From Gremmenia infestans (taxonomy: Eukaryota; Ascomycota; Leotiomycetes; Helotiales; Hamatocanthoscyphaceae): 64,000 nucleotides of DNA. Under the pieces are notes generated by a model that saw only the letters and a program-made list of their open reading frames with translations, was not told where the DNA came from and did not search any database. The stretch spans positions 930,001 to 994,000 of the forward strand of contig JAFEVB010000015.1 of the NCBI GenBank assembly GCA_032629725.1, in the 5' to 3' direction. Made by a program: the position numbers and the translations under genes. Below, piece after piece: positions 1 to 11,950 of the stretch; the stretch's first letter is position 1, and every line of letters begins with the position of its first letter.

Positions 1-3000
1 TCTTTGGGAGCCGGGGGCTCGCGCCCAGTGATCTTGGCAGCAGTCTTTATGGCGGCAGCCTTGAGATGAGCAGTAAGTAGAGAGGCATGAGACGGTTCAT
101 TCTTCGGCTCATCCGAGTCCATCTCCATGGGAGTAGCAATTTCGGTCTGTCCAGGAGAAGGCTGATGTAAAGGAGTCTGCCAGCCCGAAAGCAGTGGTGA
201 GGCGGTGCCAAGGTTTTCTCTGTTGGCGTGAATATGGCGTGAATAAGTAATCCATAGAGCGTAAACAAGTTCCGCTGATGATTCTGATTTCGATCCACTA
301 AGATCCTCCTCTTCATCGCTTCTTTCCTCGATTACATTCTCGTCGAAGCCAGGCTTGTTGGACTCCGACTTCACCACCCTCAGCTGCGCATCGATCTTGA
401 TTTCTGAGCCGTCTCTATGTTTAGCAGGGAGACCATCAGGTCGTAGAAAGTATGATGCGGCATCTGCCTTTCCATCTCGTACAGCTAAGAATGCTCGGGC
501 ACGGCGAAAACTATGCTCGGGTACAACAATGCCATCGACTAAACGCACGCCATCCTCATCGGTCAGGATTTTCAAGATCCGGTCGAAGTCAGGAATGAGG
601 TCGGTAATTGGGCGCCCGTCGGGCTTTTCTTGCCCGAATAATGCGGCGGAGAAGACAGAATTGGAGCTTGTAATCTCTAAACTTTTTGCTGAAAGAACCA
701 TGATGCCGGCAATGTGTGGGAAGCTAGAGACACGCAGATCGGTACCACCTGGGACCCTATCAATCGCACAAGGAATATTTACGCGGCCCGAGTTACGAGC
801 TGTAAAGTATCTGCGTTTTGCGACTTCTGCGTAATCAATCTCACCCGTTCTGGAGTCGATTCCTTGTCGGGGTATTCTTGGTAAGAGCTTTCCGATGTCC
901 ATTCCAACCCGAGTGATACTTTCACCCCAGATTGGGCCAGTGGCGCCAGTAATCTTTGTAACTTGGGCATCATCATCAAGACTCAGGACAGACACATCTT
1001 CATGAATCTCCTCGAGGACCCAAATCAAACCTCCTCTTTTCTCCTTGACCCATAGGCTTGCCGAACCGGTTGCTCCATTTCTCTTCTGAATAGGTACTAC
1101 ATCGCCACAGAGTAAGACGCCCCGTGACTTATTGCTAGGATGATATAGACCTCCCTTGACAGCCTTCGTCCTTGCTACGATACTAGAGCCTGCGCCATCG
1201 TCAGTTTGCGCCCTACGAGGCATTTTGGGGGCCTGTCGAGAGTTTGGCCTGTTGAGAAGACTAGCCGTGACTCCAGTTCGCCCAAGGAGGAAAGAGGTTG
1301 TTGAGGTTGGGCTTGTATGCTGGCTCTGACTTTCGTCAGGTGAACGGGGAGTTTGTTTCCCGGACGACAGTCCAGAAACAGTTCCGGGTGAGCGCAACTT
1401 TTCCTCCAGCCAAGATCTCCTCTCCTCCTGTACTACTTCCAATATGCCCATCTTCCGCACTTCTGCCTTTGTAACACCAAACACAAGACAAGCGAGATCA
1501 TTCGCTGCTAGCACCGTATACGGTGCAGTACTCTCTGTGGTAAATATGGCCTGCGCTGCTGGGGCCCATCGACTTGAATGACCATGTACAGCGGGGCCAA
1601 GAGGATGAGGGCCAGACATCCCAAAAGAAGACGGAGGAATTGAAGGGGATAGAATAGGTTCGTGGAAAACATCATTAGCTATGAATGGTTGTGCTAAAGC
1701 GTCCATGAGTTTGTTCTTTAAAGTCAAAGGTGCTGTGTCTGTATATGTTCTTTTGAGACTTTGCCGCCGAGTGACTGGAGGTGAAGTCTTTGCGGTTGTC
1801 CGGCTTTCGCTGGTTTGGGTTCTAGATGAAGGCTCGGAATTTGGCTCGGATAAATTCCCCGTCTCATTCTTTGGCTCGTCTAACTGTACTGTGTCTTCTG
1901 GGACGGTTTGGACCGCAAGAACAGGCTTTCGCAGGGTATTCGGCGATGAATGAGGACTTTCAAAGATATCGGGACTATCTGAACGAGAGAAAAAAGTAGT
2001 ATCAAAAATATTTGCAGCGTCTTCGGCTGTTGCAGGTCCAGTTAGTGGGCCTGCAAAAGCTGCTTGTCCAGAACCCGAAATGTTGTTTGCCCCTACAAGT
2101 TTTGCCCTTGCCAACAGATCCAACATGTTTTGCATATCGTGGTCTCCGCTGACCCGCGCTTGAGCGCTTGCTATGCCAGCGTTTGTATTCACCCACCCCA
2201 TCTTCTGGGACATGAACTCCACAGACCTCTTCAGTACATTTTGGCGATTATGAATGGCTTCTTCGGACTGATGGGCGAAGGAGAATGAATGCAGAGATTC
2301 GGAAGGAAACCGACTTAAGTCTTCGGTGAAGTTAAGAGTAGGCGAAGATTGTCCTGGTGCCAGAGATCCCGAGCGTGAGTTGGGGAAGGACAAGGTCATG
2401 GAACTTGATCGGGGGCCGACTGAATGGTTCCGAGAAGAGACCTCAGAAGAAGGAATAGTCGGTACTCGGGAGGGGGGTTGTTGTCGAATACGCCTAAGCC
2501 CTGATGCTCCGAGGCCATGCTCGTGCTCTGTCATGATAGGAGATCTGAGAGAAGAGCACAGTCAGCTATCCGCGACTTGCCATATGCAATCCATTTTAGG
2601 CCATGAGGGACAAGAACGCCATGTCTCTTGTATCATATAGTCGAGACAACTAAAACTAACCTCGACATGTTATCATATTCTGCAGCCGACGCTCCTGCAT
2701 CGAATGAGAAGCGTATTCGAGCCTTCTCTGTTCCTTTGTGGCCATACGCAAGCAGGTTGCCTGTACTTCGGTTTTTGGGAATAAGAAGCTCGCCGGGCGC
2801 TTCGGTTTTCCGGCCTCTAGTCGTGTTTTCATATATGTCGTCGCCTGTATAGAATCCGGATCAGCCACTGCATATCTATCATCACCACAAAATAATGGGA
2901 GGGGGTCTGATTTCACCAGATGGGGTGTCTGTCTGACCTGACATCACGCTTGCTCGTCTCGGTACGAGGTCGAACGAGGATGTTTGCAGAAGTTAAAAGG

Positions 3001-3178
3001 AAGAGAAATCTCTTACCATTTTGATGGGGTGGGCCATCTGACTCCAGCATACTTGGACACGTCGGGTCCTCTATCCGAAATACTCGATGTTCGTGGTACG
3101 TTGGCAGATGACTCGTCGTACTGAGAAATCTTTAGGGAGATCAAGGCTTCGAGTGCTGACGAAAATATCCGGCTTTTG
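1..3178 (-). CDS. PSK1: PAS domain serine/threonine kinase (PASK/Psk family), N-terminal part; kinase domain beyond left edge
   Basis: The long exon (2544 down to 1) is open to the window edge, about 848 codons. Upstream coding exons read in phase at 2661..2844, 2917..2948 (32 nt) and 3017..about 3178. Introns are 2545-2660, 2845-2916 and 2949-3016; the first exon and true start were not resolved. The N-terminus is Ser/Pro-rich. A PAS-like block (FTTESTAPYTVLAANDLACL, then FGVTKAEVRKMGILEVV) is encoded at about 1530-1420, and a second PAS-like block (SNSVFSAALFGQEKPDGRPI) at about 680-590, followed by PEHSFRRARAF. In yeast and animals PAS kinase senses metabolic state and phosphorylates glycogen synthase and translation factors. 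The catalytic domain should lie left of base 1, so kinase identity is inferred from the N-terminal half. An internal ATG at 2534 also opens the long exon but would discard clearly coding upstream exons. Confidence 0.72.
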
Positions 3179-6047
3179 CTGCAAGGCTACAGCTTAATGG
3201 AGGGTAGATCTCGAAATAATCTATATGTATCAATCTCGCCGTCCGCGTTTCCTTCAATGGTACGCGTTGCTCGGTACTCGAAAGGTTGTCGCAAGAAGTC
3301 TCGGACTCTGGGGTGTGGTGTAATACAGTATTACTTGGTAGTGGGGCTGAAGGGTGTAGGATCTCTCAAGGATTTGTGATACGCCACACAACTGGAGTTT
3401 ACGGGGAATACATGCCCGCTTCTTTGAGATGATAATAGTGTGTGCTTATGGAAGATACAAGGTGTATGTGAAAGCAGAGATATAATGATCTGATTCATTC
3501 CTTCATTCACTCAGTGCTTGGGTAAGTTTGGAAACACTATACGCTCATTACGTCTGGGTGCGGCTACAGTAATAGTAGCAATTTTCAACCCCGCGGGAAC
3601 CCCAAGTGCGGGCGGGCTTCTTAGGAGTCCGAAAAGCATAAGACAACATAACTACAGTACAGTACCTGCAAGTCAGGTAAACAACTTCCATTTCCGTACC
3701 CTTCCCAAGTTAAAATAACTTAAGCAACAATAACAATCATGTTGTTGTTTCTCGATTTCGAACCTTGTTTTTCTCATTCGTGAATATATTCAGATGCACA
3801 TTTTGGTCAGCACTGAACCTTTACTTCTCAGGACTGCGGGAATAGCACGCGTTTTGATACCGGAGTACCCGCTCGCCCCGCGTTTGTTTGGGCATCGAGA
3901 TCCAATCTTGCGAGTCATCACGAGTCATCACATTTTTGTACTTTCCATCGTTCTTTTCATGCCCATCATAATCAAGGTATCATGGTGGCTAGTCTACGAC
4001 AAGACACAGTGCTTTGCTGTATGAATACATGCTCTTCATATCGGGCATCTTGTGATACCTAGAAGGTGGTTGATCTCCAGCCCTACTGTACGCCTCTTCT
4101 ATACCTTGTGTCTCACACCTCTTTGAATTAAATGGCTGGCGAATGGTTCGGCTTTCATCCGGGGGTGGAATCAAAGACATCTGTATGACCTCTCTTTCAG
4201 CAAATCATGTGTTTGCGAAGCTTGTGACCAAAGGCAAGCCAGCCAAGTTGACATGAAAGATACGCTGAAGATTAAGAGCGTATCTACTATAGTCTGTAGG
4301 TCAAGTACACCGATTTCTTATAGCTTCTCTTTCTAACCACTGCTATTGCCCTTCTTCTCTTAATCCGGGCTTTATCCTCAAAACATTAGAATAGTAAATC
4401 TTGTAGAAGAGAGGGGACAGGACAGGCCAAGATGCTTAGAGTCGAATTAAGCAGTATACGAGTACATAGGAAGGCACTTTGGGGTTGAACTCGGAAGATC
4501 TCTGGTGTCTACTACAGTAGGGGGCGGGTAATCCTATTTTTACAGCGTCGGCCGTTGGCTAAATGTACTAATGTGGAGTATGCCGCTTCTTACGCAGATA
4601 GCATGCATCTATACTGATAATAACACTTCAAAGAATTGTGCAATATCTTGATGACTATTCCCCATCGCCCTAACACATGATCCACTACACCCAACACGAT
4701 GTTTCTGATGCACCAAGGGTCCCTTATCGTTGTTAATTAGGAGACCATATCGTGGTGTGGGACACTCCCGCCGGATGATCAGCTCAGGCACTCACTCGTA
4801 AGGCAAGGCAAGGTTGTAGAAGACCGATATAGCGCCGTTTAGCAACGCTGCTTTCTGAGATATCTTCTCGTTGGACCCTTACGTTTCTCTGTCTGCCTCA
4901 GCTACGCGAGCTGAGCATAGCGTTGCGTTGTAGGACATCTATGGCCGAGACTGTACTTGTACTCTACGGCATAGTATATACCTAGATAGGTATAGGTACT
5001 TCGACCTGAGCCTTGGGTCCGGACCCCACAGTTCAGTTCATCGGATACCCCGCTATTTCAGCGTCAAGCATTTGGCCCACAATGATCGACTCGGACGGGT
5101 CTAAAGCATTATTGGATAAATGAAGATACCTTACTTGTTCGGGTTAGCACATATCTATATGATGGAAGATGGGATGGTACAAAGCGGCACAAGAGGAGAG
5201 AAGATGGAGACGGGTGCTCTCGTGTCTCGAGCCTCTTGGAGTGAAATAGCGTTCGTAGCTGCAGAAGGGGCCCTGCATACTACGGAGCGTAGAAGAAGGC
5301 GGAAACAATGCTGGATGGAAAAACAAGCCAAGCCAAGCCGCACACGTTGATCTCCCTTCTAAAATTCCTGACAACCTTTTCCTTCATTCTCTGCAAGTCT
5401 TGTCTTGAAAGAATCCATCAGCAGCGCAGTGTGATAAGAAGTTGTGGCCTCGTGAGTCAAGCCAGCAGCCCGTCTAATCGATAAGAGATAACAAAACAAC
5501 CTGGACTGGCTGGACTGGACTGGAATACAAGACATAAACCTCCATTTCTCCCTCTCCCTCTGAACCCTGCCTGGCCTGCGGTGGCAAGTGATCATTCAGG
5601 TATTTACCTTTTTGAATTTCTGCCTGCATCATTATCTGTGGTTGTATATATTCACATATATATTTACCAAGGTGTTAAGACGCGAAGCTAATGTTGAGTG
5701 GTGATAAGACGACTCGAAAGCCGAGGAGCAAGAGCAAGCATCGAACCATCAAGATTCTCCCTCCCCTCCCTTCCTCTCGAATATAATTCCCTTGCTTGAC
5801 CAAAGGCGATACTTCCCCTCCTGGCTTTGAGGCATTATCTCATTACCGACCTCACCCCTCTTTCGACGAAGCCCCTGCTTTGCATCGGTCAGGATCAATA
5901 GGATTTCGCGCCAAAGCAGCCCTGGCTTGACCCCGCCTACAGTACACATTAAAAGCCTGGTGCGTCCACGCATCACATCAGCATTCTGCAAACGAACGCA
6001 ACCACAATAAACAAGTGCAGGCACCATTTCGCGCTCAGTTGCCAGCC
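3179..6047. other. gene-poor interval with the two divergent 5' regions
   Basis: This holds the unresolved 5' exon and promoter of the PAS kinase (about 3180-3560) and the leader of the F-box gene (about 5350-6047, rich in C and T). Short open frames here have random composition and poor start contexts. I saw no RNA gene or repeat family. Confidence 0.5.
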
Positions 6048-8192
6048 ATGGCAAGCCCTTTGCCCGACATGATTCTGCAGGCAGAAGGACCTGCGGCAAT
6101 ACCCATCGAACACTCAGAAGCCATAGCGATTGAGCCATCCCCGAAGCTGAGAGGCCGAGCGAAGCTTTTACAGAGCCTCCAACGAATATCCTCTTCCCCT
6201 TCTCTGGCACAATTAAGTCGGACGAGAGCTTCAAGCAATCCATACGGTAGCAGGAACACATTGTCCTGCGTAAGTTTAGCTTCTGCAAGCTCTCCACGAA
6301 ACTATGACAACAACTCGTACTCCTCGCAATCATCTAGAGATGGGTACTCCACCGCTCCCACTTCCGTACCCAATACACCTGGAATCGATACGCCTTCCTT
6401 CGATGGCTCTTTTAGTCGAATTGCTATTCGGAGAAAGGAACAAGGTTCTGCGACGCCAGGAAATTCGACCCCCACAAGCGCCTTGCCCTCAGACATGAGA
6501 CCTCACTCTAGGGGAGGACTTATACCTTTTCAACCACAGTCATCCATGCCAGAGATTCTAGAAGACTATTTTTCTATGCCGGTAGTAAATGTGAAACGAG
6601 CACCGCGAACGAATTTTAATTTTTGGGAAGAAATGCCTCATGAGATTAAATTATCCATATTCTCATATCTCAAACCTAAAGAATTGGTACGGGCTTCTGT
6701 TGTGAGCAAAACTTTTCACAAGGTTTGCTTTGATGGGCAACTCTGGACATGTTTCGATGCCTCCGAGTTCTATAAGGACATTCCAGCCGGATCATTGGCT
6801 AAGATCATTGTTGCGGCTGGCCCGTTTGTGAAGGATCTAAATCTGCGAGGTTGCGTCCAAGTCGAACATTATAAGCGGGCAGAGATGGTAGTGAAGGCAT
6901 GCAAGAATCTCATCAATGCAACTCTGGAAGGCTGCCGGAACTTCCAAAGGTCGACACTGCACAGTCTTCTCAAAAGCAATGAGAGATTAACGAATCTAAA
7001 CCTCACTGGACTTACGGCGGTCACCAATGGAACTTGCAAAATTATAGCCCAGTCTTGTCCATCATTGGAAATGTTTAATATCTCATGGTGTACCCATATG
7101 GATGCTAAGGGAATCAGGACAGTCATCAAAGGGTGCTCAAAATTGATGGATCTTCGCGCAGGTGAAGTCAGGGGATTCAACAGTTTAGAACTAGCTCAAG
7201 ATATCTTTGAGAGCAACAGGCTACAGAAACTAATTCTCAGCGGCTGTACCGACCTCACAGATGAAGCTCTTCAGACCATGCTGATAGGCCAAGATCCAGA
7301 AATCGACATACTCACTGAACTTCCCATGGTCCCACTTCGCCGATTCCGCCACCTCGATCTCAGTCGCTGCACTAGCCTTACCAGCAGCGGCGTCAAGACT
7401 CTCGCAAACATGGTTCCAGATCTCGAAGGTCTCCAACTGAGCGGCTGTGTTTCTCTAACTGACAACGCTCTCATCGACCTCCTAGCCACCACCCCCCGTC
7501 TCACACATCTCGACCTCGAAGAGCTCTCGGAGCTAAGTAACACTCTCCTATTCGAGCATCTAGCCAAAGCCCCCTGTGCCCCCATCCTCGAGCACCTATC
7601 CATCAGTTACTGCGAGAACCTCGGCGACACGGGCATGATCCCCGTCATCCGCGCCTGCAGTAACCTGCGCAACATCGACATGGACAACACCAAGATCTCG
7701 GACCTCGTATTAACCGAAGCAGCATCCATGATCCGCACGCGCTCCTCCCGCACAACCTGCGCGCGATCCCGTCCCCGCGTCGGGCTCTGCATGGTGGTCT
7801 TCGACTGCCAGAACGTGACCTGGACAGGCATCCGCGAAGTGCTGTCTCGCAATTCCGAGGTCAGGAAGCCGACGGCTACACAGAAGGATGTCACATACCC
7901 GACAGAGATTATTGGTATGAAGTGCTTCTATGGCTGGCAAATGACGGTTAATGAGCACATGAAGCGTGTTCTGAAGGGAGATTTGCCTGCTGCGGGGAGG
8001 CTGGAAAGAAAGTGGACGGAGTATATGATGGCGAACGAGGAGGCTGGTGCTGGTGGTGCGGGTCTCAGACGACGCAGGCGAAGAGCCAGGGAGGCGCAGA
8101 TGTTGCATGCTGATGAGGAGGAAGGGGGTATAGGGATGGGAGGTATTGGACGCCGAAGAAGGGCGCGGAGCAACGGTTGTGCGATTATGTGA
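6048..8192 (+). CDS. F-box/leucine-rich-repeat protein with polybasic CaaX C-terminus
   Basis: A single exon encodes 714 aa from the ATG at 6048 (context gccATGgc); the frame upstream has no earlier ATG. Residues 1-180 are Ser/Pro-rich and disordered. An F-box lies at about 190-237 (FNFWEEMPHEIKLSIFSYLK with VVSKTFHKVCFDGQLW). About a dozen cysteine-type LRRs follow to about 600, each with an LxLxxCxxLTD pattern. F-box/LRR proteins are substrate receptors of SCF (Skp1-cullin-F-box) ubiquitin ligases: the F-box binds Skp1 and the LRR arc binds the target. The tail has two arginine runs (RRRRRRAR and GRRRRAR) and ends NGCAIM, a CaaX box predicted to be farnesylated. The closest known logic is mammalian FBXL2/FBXL20, which end in a CaaX box and work at membranes. 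The substrate is unknown. Confidence 0.9.
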   Translation: MASPLPDMILQAEGPAAIPIEHSEAIAIEPSPKLRGRAKLLQSLQRISSSPSLAQLSRTRASSNPYGSRNTLSCVSLASASSPRNYDNNSYSSQSSRDGYSTAPTSVPNTPGIDTPSFDGSFSRIAIRRKEQGSATPGNSTPTSALPSDMRPHSRGGLIPFQPQSSMPEILEDYFSMPVVNVKRAPRTNFNFWEEMPHEIKLSIFSYLKPKELVRASVVSKTFHKVCFDGQLWTCFDASEFYKDIPAGSLAKIIVAAGPFVKDLNLRGCVQVEHYKRAEMVVKACKNLINATLEGCRNFQRSTLHSLLKSNERLTNLNLTGLTAVTNGTCKIIAQSCPSLEMFNISWCTHMDAKGIRTVIKGCSKLMDLRAGEVRGFNSLELAQDIFESNRLQKLILSGCTDLTDEALQTMLIGQDPEIDILTELPMVPLRRFRHLDLSRCTSLTSSGVKTLANMVPDLEGLQLSGCVSLTDNALIDLLATTPRLTHLDLEELSELSNTLLFEHLAKAPCAPILEHLSISYCENLGDTGMIPVIRACSNLRNIDMDNTKISDLVLTEAASMIRTRSSRTTCARSRPRVGLCMVVFDCQNVTWTGIREVLSRNSEVRKPTATQKDVTYPTEIIGMKCFYGWQMTVNEHMKRVLKGDLPAAGRLERKWTEYMMANEEAGAGGAGLRRRRRRAREAQMLHADEEEGGIGMGGIGRRRRARSNGCAIM

Positions 8193-9206
8193 TGGATGAT
8201 AACGTACGGTTTGATTTCGTTGCGAGTTCCTGTCGTCTCATGTTTCGGGAGTTCTATCTGATAATTCATGCATCGGAATCGGTTTAGGTTATGGAGTAGG
8301 AAGGGCATGGGGCATGGTTAGATAGATGCGTTGTTTTAGGAAACATCACTCCTTACTTGAGGGGACGTAGATTGCTGTAGCATTGCCCTCATGGATGCGA
8401 ATGCAGTATGCAGAAATACATATGTTGTCACAAAAGGGGTTCGCTTAACTTACTTGCCAGCTTCATTGCTCTTTACAGTACCGCTATCAGTGTTCATGTG
8501 CTAGACTTCCAACGTAGATGATCCCTAGCCAGTGCTAGGCATCAAAGGTTGGGCTTAGTTGGGAATTCTTGAGAATGTCAAGTTCAGTGGTAACGCATGT
8601 TTACTTTCCTAAATCTGCTAGAGTAACAATCTGACTACTGCACGCCGTCTAGTTTCAAGTTCCCAAAGCACCTGCATCTGCACCTGCACCTCCACCTCCA
8701 CCGGGACTCGGCGACCTTCTTTCGTGCCAACTCCTCTACACCTGATCAGTAATAATCTCTTAGAGGTTCCGAGACCTTCACCTACCCTTCTACACATTTT
8801 CCATCGGTTCAACTTGAATTTGCCGATACGCGACCCAGTCCGCTTTGTGGTATGTACCATATTCGTGATCTGTAAGCCCTATATTAGCCCAAAGATTCTC
8901 AGGATTATGGAAGGGTAGCTTTCGTTATGAAATGAATGCCTACTTGCCCTTGATTCCCACCTATCTCTCATTCCCTGACCATAAGGTCAATCACAAGTAT
9001 TGAAGATCGTGACACCCGTGACATGTTATGCGTACTCGGCGGGCCCCCTCAATCGTCCAGGCAAGCGCAGCAGCGTTGCGCGCAGTCGAGTCCGGACTGT
9101 AGCGTCGAGGCTGGAATGTCTCCGCTCTGGGGCTGCAAAAAGTTAGCTTCCGCCTTGATAATTGGAATGGTTCTTTTAGGTCAATATCCATAGGACTACC
9201 TGACTC
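8193..9206. other. intergenic, convergent 3' regions
   Basis: This separates the F-box gene from the convergent small gene. A short (CACCTG)n-like tract sits at about 8667-8702. No supported gene. Confidence 0.5.
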
Positions 9207-9719
9207 TCACTTCAAAGTTGGTTCCGGTACGTAACTCGGATTCCATGTGAAGTAGCTGTGTTTGCTGTTAGTAGACGCGCTTGAAGAACAGCAAGGAATC
9301 TACCCCTGATGATCCCTAGAAGTGTTAATCGGGAGAAGGCGTGGGTCGACGTAGGGGTTGAGCTGGTCTGGAAGGTGGAGAACCGGAGGTGCATTTTCTT
9401 GAGCGTTTCTCGTTAGGTTTGGGTGAGGCCTCAACTGCAAATTTAGAAATGGTGTGAGTCCATCGTAAGGATTGGTAACTATCGAATCTGGTGTTGATAT
9501 TAGTTCCGGACCAGACTCATGAGCTGCATCCTTCTCTGGCTCCTGTTGTGCACTAATCTGGCTCGTCGCAGCGGTCACGACGGTCGACACAGTGGTCGTC
9601 TCCGTGGTCGTGGAAGGACTACTCTCTATGCGGCCAGGGTCGGAAACAGTGTGTTTACGGGGGTTACTCTGTGGAAACCGACTGTCGTCCACACTGAACT
9701 TTATGCAGGACTCAGTCAT
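9207..9719 (-). CDS. small uncharacterised protein, 154 aa, two exons
   Basis: Exons are complement 9304..9719 and 9207..9255. The 48-nt intron (9256-9303) has a GTAGAT donor, a TCTACTAACAG branch site and an ACACAG acceptor, strong enough to support a real gene. Splicing replaces an early TAG with a tail ending YVPEPTLK and TGA. The product begins MTESCIKFSV. Its first half is Ser/Thr/Glu-rich, including a TTTETTTVSTVVTAATS run; its second half is Pro/Asn/Leu-rich (NPYDGLTPFLNLQLRPHPN) and looks more ordered. No signal peptide, membrane segment or known domain was seen. It is divergent from the 2EXR gene across 610 bp. The function is unknown. Confidence 0.6.
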
Positions 9720-10329
9720 CGTAAAAATAAAACCGGAGGTAGAAATCAATGGTACTGTTGATGATTATGGAGAGTTGGGGCTTTCTCAAACATGACTTTT
9801 GGACAACAAATATTTAAGTATATAGAAGGAAGGAGCTTCCCTATAGTACCTTCGAGTTGTAAGCCGATAGGGGCAGAAGCAGTTGAAAATGACCAGCTTC
9901 CTCAAAGGAATACAGGAAGGCTCTCGACAGTAATACATTTATCCCCTTGTTTCTGTTTCTTAGCAACCCTGCAGTGTCCCCGCTTGAGCAAACTATTGTG
10001 CCCCTTTACTGACTGCTGCGAAGAGAAAGTGCCAATAACCAAAGAGTGGCTCTTTGTCTGACAACAAGCAATAAGACAAATAGAAACAATTGTTTGCCTG
10101 CCTACCTACCTACTTACTAGATTCTTCTACATTAAGTTAAATTATGATTTACGATTGAAGTGAATTGGCATTAAAAGAGGCGGCTCGCGTATACTTGCGT
10201 CGCTCCTTCCTCCTCATCCACCCCAGCTCAACTCAAGCTACTTCAAAATCTCCCACCATCACATCTTCCAAACTTAGCACAGAAGTATACAAACACGAAT
10301 TCTGTCATTAAAAGCAACCGCACGTCCCG
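9720..10329. promoter_or_regulatory. divergent intergenic region
   Basis: This 610-bp stretch lies between the divergent 154-aa gene and the 2EXR gene and must hold both promoters. A CCTGCCTACCTACCTACTTACT tract near 10097 is a simple repeat. No specific motif is claimed. Confidence 0.4.
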
Positions 10330-11950
10330 ATGGCTGGTCCAAAGTCCCGTAGAGGCAGCGCAGCCAAGGTATGAAATGCGCATCTCCCTTGTGAAGCACT
10401 CTTGACTCTGGATAAAAGGGAAATATGTCCGATGAAGTTGCCAGCGCTCGAGTCATTCCAGAGACCTCATCTACAAATGAAGGGGGTAACGAATCGACAA
10501 CTAGCGGCGCAACCAGTGTCGAGAGCAAGAGACTGCTTCGTAGCGACACCCGGATCATTGCGGAAAAGACAGAAAGGGGAGAATTAGGTAGGATGATAGA
10601 GACATCTCAGAGCCTCTCCAATATTCTCTTACGACTCCTGGGAATTCTTGAAGTAAAGCTAACCTCATGGTTTCTTGTAGGTGAAGCCTCCACCCGTCCT
10701 AGATCACCTCCAACAATTCCTTTTGTTACCCGACCAAGAATGCTCTCACGCTTAGGAGGGGCAAAGAAGATGACTGGCGCATCCTTCAATAAGACAACGG
10801 TCTTTCACTTGTTTGGAAAGCTTCCCCCGGAATTGCGAACAAAGATCTGGAAACACGCAATTCCTGGCCGTAAGCACATCCCTATCTTGATTGCATGCTA
10901 CTTGCAATTTCTTGGAATTTTCGAGGTGTATACAAGTTCTTGCTGATTGTGAAACTTGTAGCCCGCGTCATTCAGGTCAAAGTGAAGCATGTTCCGTCAC
11001 AATACTCTTCCCATCTCCTCGGCACGACCTTCGACTCGTCAACACCGGTGCCAGCGATGCTCCACACATGTCATGTAAGCAAGATCGAACCCTTTCTAAT
11101 ATTTCGAGCATTGGGAGACCTCGAGGGCCTCCTATTTCAAAAATAAGCACCACTGACTGGAAGAACTTGTAGGAGTCGCGTGTTGTGGCTGTACTCTACT
11201 ACGAGCTTGGAATGAGAAGCCATATCCAAAGTCCACGCATTTATGTCGATTTCAACAGAGATATCATTTATTTCGGCCAGATCAACTTCGACAAAGGTTT
11301 CACTCTTTCTGGTCTGATCCGTGACATGCCAGAGAGTGAGCTCTCGAAGATCTGCTTCCTGGGAATGTCGCAAGATGTGTGGAACTTCAAGCCTTTCTGC
11401 AACGGTCACGTCCTGATGGATTTTCGTTCTCTCAAGACCCTTACACTCGCGATGGAGAGACCAGACGTGAGGAATTTCTACCTCTAAATGAACATCGCTA
11501 ATTTCAAGGGCGGGCAGGCCATGAAACATAAGAATGTTATGTTTGTCAAGCCGAGAGAAGCTGATTTTACATTTTCTACCTTCTACGACCCCGATATAGA
11601 TGACAGTGATACGGGAATTTTCTGGGTATGTCAAACTTGATCTGTACAGTGCAAGTTCTTTGCACGCCGAAAGAGCTTGGCTCTATGCTGTCAGCTCTCA
11701 AAGCAATTTAGGAAAAGCTCAGGCTAATTCGTTGACCAGCCGGACGAAATGGAGGAGATAATCTTGGAGAATCTGATCGGCGCTTATGATGAGTATAAGA
11801 TCCCTATTTCTCGCAAATCCCAAGACACTATTGCTAATGGTCAGCAGCCACGATCGTGAAGTGCCAGAAGTCAAGTACAAGGTGCTTGCGGGACATGATA
11901 TCAAGTCGACATCCAAGGGAAAAGGAAAGGGAAAGGCTGCTAGGAAGTGA
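10330..11950 (+). CDS. 2EXR-domain protein
   Basis: Eight exons: 10330..10368, 10419..10587, 10681..10869, 10962..11074, 11173..11466, 11509..11625, 11740..11792 and 11848..11950, giving 358 aa with all phases consistent. The start is MAGPKSRRGSAAK. Residues about 110-300 match the fungal 2EXR family: FHLFGKLPPELRTKIWKHA, then PGPRVIQV, ALLHTCHESR-like PAMLHTCHESRVVAV, and a YVDFNRDIIYFG strand. The C-terminus is lysine-rich (STSKGKGKGKAARK). The family is greatly expanded in Helotiales and other Pezizomycotina; no biochemical function is established. Reading through the fifth intron would stop at 11487, but the GTGAGG/GCTAAT/CAAG signals and the continued frame argue for splicing. Confidence 0.8.

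Noticed and set aside
3760..3785. TTTCGAACC string resembling a tRNA B box on the minus strand
   Set aside because: The B box is imperfect and no A box or cloverleaf could be built around it.
6015..6047. Eleven extra N-terminal residues on the F-box protein
   Set aside because: They would need a GTG start; the ATG at 6048 has a good context.
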